Shown: piece by piece, positions 1 through 5,346 of the stretch | How the letters are laid out: each line of letters opens with the position of its first letter | How positions within the stretch are numbered: the first letter of the stretch is position 1 | Source: DASZHA01 sp049644325 | GTDB lineage: Bacteria > Chloroflexota > Dormibacteria > DASZGP01 | Direction: 5' to 3' | NCBI GenBank assembly: GCA_049644325.1 | Contig: JBARRR010000035.1 | Coordinates: 1 to 7,037, forward strand | DNA length: 7,037 nucleotides | Notes under the pieces: model-generated | What the model saw: only the letters and a program-made list of their open reading frames with translations | Database searches by the model: none | What the model was told of the DNA's origin: nothing | Made by a program: the position numbers and the translations under genes

Positions 1-446
1 CCACCGCCGCCACCGCCACCGCCGCCCGACGAGCTCTGCGTCGGCGCGGGCGCGGCCTGGCTGGGCGTCGGCAGCGGGGCCAGGGCAACCGGCGATGGCA
101 AAGCCAGCGCCGGCGCGGGGCCGATGACAGCCGTGTTGCCAGTGTCAACGGCCGCCTGCGGTGAGACCCCGACGATCCCGGGCAGCTTCGAGGGGTTCGC
201 CGCGGCGCCAGCGCCCGCACCCTCGAACACCATGACCGCGATGAAGGCCATCATGACGATGCAGCCGGTCGCCTTCCCCTCCGATTCGCTGGCGCTCGGT
301 GGGTTCTTCAGGACCGTGGGGATGTCGGGTGCGGGTTCGCTGGCTGGGGGCGCTGGCGGGGCGTCGGTCGGAGGACTGGCAACGCTGTCGGTGGTAGCGG
401 GGGCGCCGCTGTCGGGCGGCGGCGCGCCGCTCTGTTCGTCAGCCAA
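1..446 (-). CDS. Pro/Ala-rich single-pass membrane protein, partial (C-terminus off window)
   Basis: This reading frame is open from a TTG at 446-444 to the window edge, with no stop in 148 codons. TTG is chosen because GGAGG lies at 456-452, five bases upstream, and because the gene overlaps the preceding stop (TTGGCTGA) in the manner of a coupled operon gene. The N-terminus (residues 2-58) is rich in Pro, Ala, Ser and Asp and looks disordered. A hydrophobic stretch at about 61-74 (GCIVMMAFIAVMVF), followed by a Gly/Ala run to 83, is probably one membrane helix. The rest is a Pro/Ala-rich, probably extracytoplasmic linker that ends in at least eight consecutive glycines at the edge. I recognise no family, and any folded domain must lie beyond the window. 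It is the third gene of a minus-strand set of envelope proteins. No function is assigned. Confidence 0.7.
   Translation of the reverse strand, partial: MADEQSGAPPPDSGAPATTDSVASPPTDAPPAPPASEPAPDIPTVLKNPPSASESEGKATGCIVMMAFIAVMVFEGAGAGAAANPSKLPGIVGVSPQAAVDTGNTAVIGPAPALALPSPVALAPLPTPSQAAPAPTQSSSGGGGGGGG
3..26 (-). repeat. polyglycine codon tract (GGC/GGT repeat)
   Basis: Eight consecutive Gly codons, read on the minus strand, occupy the first bases of the window (plus strand CCACCGCCG-type repeats). They follow a Ser-Ser-Ser stretch in the partial membrane protein. It looks like a flexible linker before an unseen domain. Such tracts can vary in length by slippage. Its full extent is not visible. 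Confidence 0.6.
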
Positions 447-864
447 CCGGTCCTCCAAGCCGCGACCGGCGACGCTCCCCGGCATCGCCGACCATCAACA
501 GCAGCGCGCCCATGAGGGCGACGATGACCCCGAGCCCGGGGAAGATCGCGGGACTGTAGCGAACCTCGATTATGAGCAGCGCCAGCGCCAGGTTCGAGGC
601 GATCGCCGCGATCAGGATGCGTAGCACATCAGGCAAGGGACGCCGGATGGCATAAGGGAGGACGACCAGCACCGCGACCAGCAGCAGAACGCCAACCGGC
701 GGCCCGCCGGTCAAGCTACCCGGGAGCAGGGCCAGCAAGGGGAACTGCCAGGCCGAGTCGGTTTTGCCCCCCAGGGTCAGCCAGGGCAAGAAGCTGGAGA
801 CGATCACAAGCACCGCCCCCAGCAGGCCGTAGAAGCCGACTCCGCGCGGCCACGGGCCATTCAT
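439..864 (-). CDS. small four-helix integral membrane protein, unknown function
   Basis: A 141-residue protein dominated by hydrophobic segments. Helix 1 is at about residues 10-31, containing the SSFLPWL turn. Further helices lie at about 57-75 (VGVLLLVAVLVVLPYAI core), 79-100 and 107-125, and a short basic tail (GERRRSR) follows. The Phe-Leu-Pro-Trp motif at the end of helix 1 recurs in many small actinobacterial-type membrane proteins, but I cannot name a family. The ATG at 864-862 overlaps the stop of the 506-residue gene upstream (ATGA), so translational coupling is likely. No strong ribosome binding site precedes it, which fits coupling. The next gene overlaps its stop by 8 bases. Overlap on both sides suggests the three products are made together, possibly as one membrane assembly. 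Confidence 0.8.
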   Translation of the reverse strand: MNGPWPRGVGFYGLLGAVLVIVSSFLPWLTLGGKTDSAWQFPLLALLPGSLTGGPPVGVLLLVAVLVVLPYAIRRPLPDVLRILIAAIASNLALALLIIEVRYSPAIFPGLGVIVALMGALLLMVGDAGERRRSRLGGPVG

Positions 865-2381
865 GACCGCTTCTTGCCGTTGAACGGGAAGCTGCAGCCG
901 TACTTGGGCTCGGACTGGCTGAGCTCGTCGAACGACCCCGTGACGTTACCGTTGGAGTCAACCTTGCCCTTCATGGTCTCGTCCCAGGGGTTGGGCATAT
1001 TGAAGACCAGCGGCACCGAGAATGAGCCGTCGTCGGCGATGGGGCCTTTTGCGGTGGCGTTGAGGAAGTCCACCTCGATCTGACCGGGCGTGATTATGAG
1101 GTCGTATCGATAGAGGGCCGCCTGGCCCGACGCCTGGCCGGCACAACCATCGGCCGGGATGTTGAGCTGCTGCCAGGCGCCGAGGTTGGTGGCGCCGCCA
1201 CCGGGCTGGAGGCCGTAGTTGCCGGTCAGCGGGTTGACCTTCACGCCTGGGCTGGCCGCCGGGCTTGGCGGCGCGCCAGTGGGCGGCGTGACATCGCTGG
1301 GGTTGTTGGCACCCACCAGGATGCCGATCGCGGTCCCGTTGGGATCGGCCAGGGTCAGGATAGTGACCGGTGTCCCCGGCGGGACGACCACGATGATCGT
1401 GGTGGACGAGAAGCCGGGCCAGGTGTCGCCGGTGTAGTGCGGGCTGGTCTGTGGCTGTGGGGGCAGCAACGGGTTGCCGCAGTAGCAGCGTGCGCGCGGA
1501 ACCCCGAAGCGATCGACCAGCACAGCGGTCCCCGCCTGGAGCACGGCCTGGTATGGGGTGGCGAAGCCGCTGTTGTAGCCGTGGTTGGTCACGCGGGTGT
1601 CGTAGCGCAGGACCACAGGCGTCAGGCTGTGGATGTAGTCAGGGATGTCGGAAACCGCAATGCCTTCGACGCCCGCCCATGCCGCCGCCTTGTCGGGGTT
1701 GTTCTTGAGAAAGTCGATCAGCTTCTCACGGTCACAGCTCGAGTCGTTCTTGGTGCCACCGTACAGTCCGGGCGCGGCGCCGTTGACGCTGGTCAGGTTG
1801 CCCGAGCTGGGCGGCGGCGAGGCGGCGGCGCTGGGGGTCGCTGATGCCTTCGCCACCGACGGCGAGAAGGGAGCGTCACCGACCGAGCTGGCCGGCTGCG
1901 TGATCACCTCTCCCTGGACCGCCTGGGCCGGCCGGTTGAACAGCAATGCGCCCCCGATGATCGCGATCAGCAACGCGACCACGGCCACGGCGACCACAAC
2001 CTCGCGGTGATCGAGGATGACAGCCAGGATGCCGCCCGACCCGTCGCGCTTGACTGGAGTGGGGGGCGGGCCCTGGTCACCACTTGGCCGACCCGCTGGA
2101 GGACCAGGCGGTGGGCCGGGAGGCGGTCCTGCCGCGGGTGGCCCGGATGGGGGACCAGCGAGCGGTGTCCCTGCCGGCGGTCCGCCAGGTGGTGGGCCGC
2201 TTGGTGGTCCCGAGGCCGGTGGCCCCGCCGGTGGTCCAGGGGCAGTCGGCCCGCTGGGCGGTCCAGTGGCGTGAGCGTAAGAGGGCGGGCCGAGCGGGAG
2301 ACCCGAGGGCATGCCACCGCGCGCACCACGGGACTTGGTGCTCGATGACTTCGAGGTTGTCCTCCCTCTCGGCGCCGCCAT
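861..2381 (-). CDS. membrane-anchored DUF6777-like protein with Pro/Gly-rich cytoplasmic arm
   Basis: A 506-residue protein in four parts. Residues 1-24 are basic and Ser/Thr-rich. Residues 31-107 are a low-complexity GPP/GPPxGPP arm. One transmembrane helix spans about 127-148 (VVVAVAVVALLIAIIGGALL), with Arg/Lys/His before it, so the bulk should face outward. After a Ser/Pro/Ala linker (150-195), a conserved-looking domain at about 200-355 contains a GLYGGT start, a CDREKLIDFL helix, TPVVLRYDTRVTNHGY and a CYCGNP motif (Cys299, Cys301). I recognise this as resembling DUF6777 of Actinobacteria, whose function is unknown. A second, beta-rich region (390-500) has Cys413 and Cys496, a possible disulfide. 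The ATG at 2381 is the only upstream start, because TAG lies two codons before it. AGGAG abuts the ATG directly, an unusually short spacing. It is the first gene of the minus-strand envelope operon. Confidence 0.85.
   Translation of the reverse strand: MAAPRGRTTSKSSSTKSRGARGGMPSGLPLGPPSYAHATGPPSGPTAPGPPAGPPASGPPSGPPPGGPPAGTPLAGPPSGPPAAGPPPGPPPGPPAGRPSGDQGPPPTPVKRDGSGGILAVILDHREVVVAVAVVALLIAIIGGALLFNRPAQAVQGEVITQPASSVGDAPFSPSVAKASATPSAAASPPPSSGNLTSVNGAAPGLYGGTKNDSSCDREKLIDFLKNNPDKAAAWAGVEGIAVSDIPDYIHSLTPVVLRYDTRVTNHGYNSGFATPYQAVLQAGTAVLVDRFGVPRARCYCGNPLLPPQPQTSPHYTGDTWPGFSSTTIIVVVPPGTPVTILTLADPNGTAIGILVGANNPSDVTPPTGAPPSPAASPGVKVNPLTGNYGLQPGGGATNLGAWQQLNIPADGCAGQASGQAALYRYDLIITPGQIEVDFLNATAKGPIADDGSFSVPLVFNMPNPWDETMKGKVDSNGNVTGSFDELSQSEPKYGCSFPFNGKKRS
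2061..2291 (-). repeat. Pro/Gly-rich low-complexity repeat region
   Basis: This stretch encodes residues 31-107 of the DUF6777-like protein. The units are GPP, GPPSGPP, GPPAGPP and GPPPGPP, separated by short Ala/Ser/Thr spacers. The period is irregular (3 to 6), so it is not a strict collagen Gly-X-Y repeat. It lies on the cytoplasmic side of the predicted membrane helix. Similar Pro-rich arms are common before a membrane helix in actinobacterial-type envelope proteins. Confidence 0.75.
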
Positions 2382-2398
2382 CTCCTAATCCGCGGCTT

Positions 2399-2427
2399 AC
2401 CCTAGGCTGCCCCCTCCCCAGCGGCAA
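2399..2427 (-). promoter_or_regulatory. possible promoter of the envelope operon
   Basis: On the minus strand a TTGCCG (2427-2422), a 17-base spacer and a TAGGGT (2404-2399) fit a weak sigma-70-type promoter. It would give a leader of about 10 bases before the ATG at 2381. The position is sensible, since a terminator ends just upstream and the operon needs its own promoter in this 70-base gap. The -10 matches the consensus at only three positions, so this is tentative. Confidence 0.25.
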
Positions 2428-2448
2428 GAAAGGGTTGTAAAGACTTCC

Positions 2449-2484
2449 AAAAGAGAAAAGGCCCCGCTCCTTAGGGCGAGGCCT
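2449..2484 (-). terminator. Rho-independent terminator of the SCP2-like gene
   Basis: On the minus strand, AGGCCTCGC (2484-2476) pairs with GCGGGGCCT (2467-2459) as a nine-pair stem with one G-U pair and an eight-base loop. A T-rich run (TTTTCTCTTTT) follows. It begins 22 bases after the stop of the SCP2-like gene and ends before the promoter region of the next minus-strand gene, so it separates the two transcription units. Confidence 0.85.
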
Positions 2485-2505
2485 CTAGTCATGCGTGATG
2501 GTTGG

Positions 2506-2928
2506 CTAAGTCTGGTCGAACCAGGTCTGCATCGACTGCGCCAGCATCATGTCGCCCTTGAGCTTGAGCTTGCCCGACATGAAGGCCTGCACCCCGTTCA
2601 GCTTGCCACTGATGATGCGAAGGAAGTCGGGTCCCGAGGTGATCAGGGTCACGCTGGCCTCCTTCTCCGTGCTCTTGGTGGTGGTGCAGGCGCCATCGGC
2701 AACGACCACCTGCCAGCTCTCGGTCCCCTCGGGGAGGTTGATGTCGTACTGGATCACGGCGGTGCGACCCACGGCCTTGTCGGCCAGGAACCGATCCGGC
2801 ATACGGTCGAAGATCACCTTGATGATCGAGTCGTCGCCCTGCAGGTCCTTGATCAGCTGGTCCAGCTCCTCGTCGCTCTTGTCGCCAACGACATTGGCGA
2901 GGTCCGCCGCGCTCACCTGTTCAGACAT
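2506..2928 (-). CDS. SCP2 sterol-binding-domain protein (small lipid carrier)
   Basis: A 140-residue protein consisting essentially of one SCP2 domain. The supporting pattern is the beta-sheet region VGRTAVIQYDINL (53-65), the SWQVVVADGAC strand (71-81), ASVTLITSGPDFLRIISGK (91-109) and the closing MSGKLKLKGDMMLAQSM helix-strand unit (117-133), which is typical of stand-alone bacterial SCP2 proteins. These bind fatty acids, acyl-CoA or sterol-like molecules in a hydrophobic tunnel. The actual ligand here is unknown. No signal peptide is visible, so it should be cytoplasmic. The ATG at 2928 has GGAGG at 2940-2936 with a seven-base spacing. It diverges from a MerR-family regulator and ends at a clear terminator, so it is a single-gene unit. 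Confidence 0.9.
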   Translation of the reverse strand: MSEQVSAADLANVVGDKSDEELDQLIKDLQGDDSIIKVIFDRMPDRFLADKAVGRTAVIQYDINLPEGTESWQVVVADGACTTTKSTEKEASVTLITSGPDFLRIISGKLNGVQAFMSGKLKLKGDMMLAQSMQTWFDQT

Positions 2929-2954
2929 TTAGTCGCCTCCATTAACCCTGGGCT

Positions 2955-2963
2955 GTTCGGAAC
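2955..2963. promoter_or_regulatory. small palindrome, possible operator
   Basis: GTTCGGAAC is a perfect inverted repeat with four-base arms around one G. It lies between the divergent -10 elements and next to the expected start of the SCP2 transcript. The arms are short, so chance is a real alternative. The position alone suggests a regulator site, perhaps for the MerR-type protein encoded alongside. Confidence 0.25.
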
Positions 2964-2964
2964 G

Positions 2965-2970
2965 ATTACA
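2965..2970 (-). promoter_or_regulatory. -10 element of the SCP2-like gene
   Basis: TGTAAT on the minus strand (2970-2965) matches five of six TATAAT positions. It would give a leader of about 30 bases containing the GGAGG site. The -35 region is poor (TTCATG near 2994-2989, 18-base spacing). It interleaves with the divergent promoter of the regulator gene. Confidence 0.4.
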
Positions 2971-2976
2971 TCAGTT

Positions 2977-2982
2977 TATGAT
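2977..2982 (+). promoter_or_regulatory. -10 element for leaderless MerR-family gene
   Basis: TATGAT matches five of six TATAAT positions and lies seven bases before the ATG at 2990, the spacing expected when transcription starts at the A of the start codon. No ribosome binding site precedes this gene. No convincing -35 is seen. Confidence 0.5.
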
Positions 2983-2989
2983 CCATAGC

Positions 2990-3904
2990 ATGAACATTGC
3001 TCGGGTCCCCTCCACGTCATCCCGTGATTCCTCCAACGGTCAAGTGGAATACACCATCGACCAGCTGGCCCAGGCCAGCGGCGTCACCGTCCGCAACATC
3101 CGGGCCCACCAGTCGCGCGGCCTGATGCCGCCGCCGGAGGTCCGCGGGCGGACCGGCTTCTACACCCAGGAGCACCTGGCCCGCCTCCAGCTGATCCTGG
3201 AGATGCAGGCCGACGGCTTCAACCTCAACTCCATCAAGCGCATCCTCGAGGGCATGCCGCCGGGCTCAGCCGGGCAGGTCCTGGGCTTCGAGCGCGCCCT
3301 CCGCACACCCTGGGGCGAGGAGGAGCCCGAGATCTTCGAGGCGTCGGAGCTTATCGACCTAACCGGCGGCGGCGATGACGCCATCGCCAAGAAGGCGGTG
3401 AGGCTGGGGATGATGGTGCCGCTTGGCGACGGCCGTTTCGAGGTGCCATCGCCGACGCTGCTGCGGGCAGGAATCGAGCTCAACCGGCTGGGAGTCCCGC
3501 TGGCCGAGCGCTTCGAAGTCCTGGAGCAGCTCAACCGGCATGTCCAGGGGGTGGCCGACGCCTTCGTCAAACTCTTCCTGGAGCACGTCTGGAAGCCGTT
3601 CTACGAGGCCGGCGAGCGCGAGGAGGACTGGCCCAAGGTCTACGAGGCGCTGGACCGGCTGCGGCCGACCGCCAACGAAGCCCTGGTGGCCGCGTTTCAC
3701 CTGGCGATGGCCAGGGCAGTCGATGACGGGCTCGAGAAGGTCCGCAACCAGCAGGCTCGCAATGGCAGGCGCAAGACCGAAGAGCGCAGGGCCGAGGCGG
3801 GCAAGCCCCAGCGCGGTAAGACCGCGGCGAGCCCCGCCCGGGAGGCCAAGCCGCACACCCGGCGGCTTGTGCCACGGCCAGGAAGGCGGCGCCGTTCACG
3901 TTAG
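2990..3904 (+). CDS. MerR-family transcriptional regulator with effector-like and basic C-terminal regions
   Basis: A 304-residue protein. A MerR-type winged helix-turn-helix spans about residues 20-90: YTIDQLAQASGVTVRNIRAH, then the wing RGLMPPPEVRGRTGFYTQEH, then the LQLILEMQADGFNLNSIKRIL helix. A longer C-terminal part (about 100-250) is mostly helical and includes LGVPLAERFEVLEQL and LFLEHVWKPFYEAG, so it may be a ligand or oligomer domain. The last 45 or so residues are very rich in Arg and Lys and probably disordered. The cysteines of metal-sensing MerR proteins are absent. I chose the ATG at 2990 because TATGAT lies seven bases upstream, giving a leaderless start. An ATG at 2978 is in frame but overlaps that element. 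It diverges from the SCP2-like gene and precedes the LLM oxidoreductase, so it may regulate either or both. Confidence 0.85.
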   Translation: MNIARVPSTSSRDSSNGQVEYTIDQLAQASGVTVRNIRAHQSRGLMPPPEVRGRTGFYTQEHLARLQLILEMQADGFNLNSIKRILEGMPPGSAGQVLGFERALRTPWGEEEPEIFEASELIDLTGGGDDAIAKKAVRLGMMVPLGDGRFEVPSPTLLRAGIELNRLGVPLAERFEVLEQLNRHVQGVADAFVKLFLEHVWKPFYEAGEREEDWPKVYEALDRLRPTANEALVAAFHLAMARAVDDGLEKVRNQQARNGRRKTEERRAEAGKPQRGKTAASPAREAKPHTRRLVPRPGRRRRSR

Positions 3905-3928
3905 CGCACGGCGCCCGGAAGGGAGCCC

Positions 3929-3943
3929 GGTAGCCGCTACCAT
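3929..3943 (+). promoter_or_regulatory. palindromic operator candidate overlapping a possible -10
   Basis: GGTAGC-C-GCTACC (3929-3941) is a perfect inverted repeat with six-base arms around a single C. TACCAT (3938-3943) fits a TAnnnT-type -10, so the palindrome overlaps the promoter core. The predicted transcript would begin near 3950, just before the AGGAGG of the LLM oxidoreductase gene. No run of T follows, so it is not an intrinsic terminator for the regulator gene. Confidence 0.4.
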
Positions 3944-3954
3944 CGGAGGCGCAC

Positions 3955-3960
3955 AGGAGG
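3955..3960 (+). promoter_or_regulatory. consensus ribosome binding site deciding a GTG start
   Basis: AGGAGG is a full Shine-Dalgarno consensus, seven bases before the GTG at 3968. It fixes that codon as the start of the LLM oxidoreductase. Confidence 0.85.
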
Positions 3961-3967
3961 ACACGCA

Positions 3968-4984
3968 GTGAAGCTTGCCGTCGCCATCCCCTACACCGAC
4001 ATGCCCTGGGCGGAGACCGTCGAGTATGTCCAGACCGCCGAGAAGCTTGGCTTCGAGGCCGTCTTCGTGCCCGAGGCCTACAGCTACGACTCCGTCAGCC
4101 TGATGGGCGCACTGGCGATGAAGACCGATCGGATCAAGATCGGCTCCGGCATCTTCAACGTCTTCTCTCGCTCGGCGGCCCTGATCGCGCAGAGCGCGGG
4201 AGCGATCGACATGCTATCCAACGGCCGCTTCATCCTGGGCCTCGGCACCAGCGGCCCGCAGGTGGTGCAGGGCTTCCATGGCGTGCCCTTCGAGAAGCCG
4301 CTGAAGCGCACCCGCGAGTACATCGACGTCATCCGCATGACCCTCCGCCGTGAGCGCGTCATCTACGACGGCGAGACGGTCAACCTGACCATGGGGCTGA
4401 AGCTGATCAACCACCCGGTCCGCAGCGAGATCCCGATCATCATCGCCTCGCTCGGTCCCAAGAACCTGGAGATGACGGGCGAGATCGCCGACGGCTGGAT
4501 GCCCACGCTCTTCGACCCCGGGCACATGGACATCTTCAAGCCCCACCTGGAGACCGGGCTGGCCACGGCCGGCAAGGCGTGGGAATCGCTGGAGATCACA
4601 CCGATGGTCCCCGTCCTCCTCTATGACGACCTCGACGTCTGCCGCCAGCTGATCCGGCCCGGCCTGGCCCTCTACATCGGCGGCATGGGCTCGCGCGAGC
4701 GCAACTTCTACAACCAGCTGGTCCAGCGCTACGGCTACGTCGACGAGGCCAAGGCCATCCAGGACCTCTACCTATCGGGCGACAAGGCCGGTGCCGCCGA
4801 CCAGGTGCCGGACAAGCTGGTCGATGACACCAGCGCCTTTGGCAGCGCTGAGAAGATCCGCGACGACCTGGCCCGCTTCGAAGCCGCCGGCGTCACGATG
4901 CCGATCCTCGGCATCAACGCCCTTGACCAGGAGGGCCGGCTGAAGACCCTGGAGGCCCTGGCGCCGGTGGCCTCCCCGGCCTGA
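3968..4984 (+). CDS. LLM-class F420-dependent oxidoreductase
   Basis: A 338-residue luciferase-like TIM-barrel protein of usual family length. The N-terminal strand KLAVAIP and the EAVFVPEAY segment (30-38) lead to IKIGSGIFNVFSRSA (56-70). The hallmark NGRFILGLGTSGPQVV and FHGVPF (85-108) follow, and later IPIIIASLGPKNLEMTGEIA with DGWMP (155-179). These fit the F420-using branch, closest in feel to the Rv3520c-like group (TIGR03559), rather than FMN-dependent luciferases. It would transfer hydride between F420/F420H2 and an organic substrate in the cytoplasm. The substrate is not readable. The start is a GTG with AGGAGG seven bases upstream. It lies 63 bases after the MerR-type gene and is followed by a DUF4190 membrane protein. 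The SCP2-like carrier nearby suggests a lipid-like substrate, which is inference only. Confidence 0.9.
   Translation: MKLAVAIPYTDMPWAETVEYVQTAEKLGFEAVFVPEAYSYDSVSLMGALAMKTDRIKIGSGIFNVFSRSAALIAQSAGAIDMLSNGRFILGLGTSGPQVVQGFHGVPFEKPLKRTREYIDVIRMTLRRERVIYDGETVNLTMGLKLINHPVRSEIPIIIASLGPKNLEMTGEIADGWMPTLFDPGHMDIFKPHLETGLATAGKAWESLEITPMVPVLLYDDLDVCRQLIRPGLALYIGGMGSRERNFYNQLVQRYGYVDEAKAIQDLYLSGDKAGAADQVPDKLVDDTSAFGSAEKIRDDLARFEAAGVTMPILGINALDQEGRLKTLEALAPVASPA
4951..4975 (+). other. GC-rich inverted repeat at the end of the LLM oxidoreductase gene
   Basis: GGAGGCC (4951-4957) and GGCCTCC (4969-4975) form a perfect seven-pair stem with an 11-base loop, ending seven bases before the stop codon. No T run follows. 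In mRNA it would sit directly upstream of the next gene and could influence its translation, or it could be chance in GC-rich coding sequence. Confidence 0.35.
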
Positions 4985-5040
4985 GCGCGCCCGACCCGGC
5001 CGCGCCGGACCCCGCGGTCCAGCCCCGCAAGACCAACACC

Positions 5041-5289
5041 ATGGCGACCGCCAGCCTGGTACTGGCGGTCGTCTCCTGGTTCGTCTGCGGCATCGTCTTC
5101 TCGATCGTGGCCATCATCCTCGGCTACACCGCCCGCGAGCAGATCGCGCTCTCCGGCGAGGATGGCCGGGGCATGGCCACGTTCGCTATATGGATGAGCT
5201 ACTTCCACATCGCCTTCTCGATCGTCGTGATCGTGGTGGTCATCGTGCTCCTGGCGCGGGGCGCCGACTGGCGGCATTTGTTGGGGTAG
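5041..5289 (+). CDS. DUF4190-type small membrane protein
   Basis: An 82-residue protein with two membrane helices, at about 5-29 and 48-72. Between them is the typical loop GYTAREQIALSGEDGRGMAT (28-47), the ARxQIxxxGExGxGMA signature of DUF4190. The family is widespread in Actinobacteria and relatives, has no known activity, and usually carries a Pro-rich cytoplasmic arm before the first helix. That arm is nearly missing here. The ATG at 5041 is the only ordinary start in frame but has no ribosome binding site, and similarity to the second copy at 6679 begins upstream of it (KTN before the Met, against RTNQM). A CTG at 4981, overlapping the TGA of the LLM gene, would add 20 residues (APDPAAPDPAVQP-like). 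Probably cotranscribed with the LLM oxidoreductase. Confidence 0.75.
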   Translation: MATASLVLAVVSWFVCGIVFSIVAIILGYTAREQIALSGEDGRGMATFAIWMSYFHIAFSIVVIVVVIVLLARGADWRHLLG

Positions 5290-5346
5290 CAGTGCTCGCA
5301 GAGTTGTCTGAGGGCCGAGGCGGGGGACCGGGACTTGTGCTGGGAG

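Noticed and set aside
2017..2274. A plus-strand Gly-rich frame (GGPxGGP pattern)
   Set aside because: It is the complementary reading of the Pro/Gly arm of the DUF6777-like protein. The minus-strand frame continues into a membrane helix and a conserved domain, so the plus frame is a mirror artefact.
2061..2291. A collagen-like Gly-X-Y domain
   Set aside because: The glycine spacing changes between 3 and 6 residues, so a triple helix is not supported. It is described as a Pro/Gly-rich arm.
2955..2963. GTTCGGAAC as a second LexA site
   Set aside because: The half-sites are in the opposite order (GTTC then GAAC) with a one-base gap, unlike GAAC-4 bases-GTTC. It is kept only as a generic palindrome.
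2491..2988. A plus-strand open frame of 165 codons across the SCP2-like gene
   Set aside because: It is antisense to a clear SCP2 domain, passes through the terminator side and the divergent promoter region, and has no recognisable motif.
5290..5346. A bidirectional terminator between the convergent DUF4190 and HNH genes
   Set aside because: Only weak four-base pairings (CAGA/TCTG) are visible and there is no T run on either strand. This 57-base gap holds nothing I can support.
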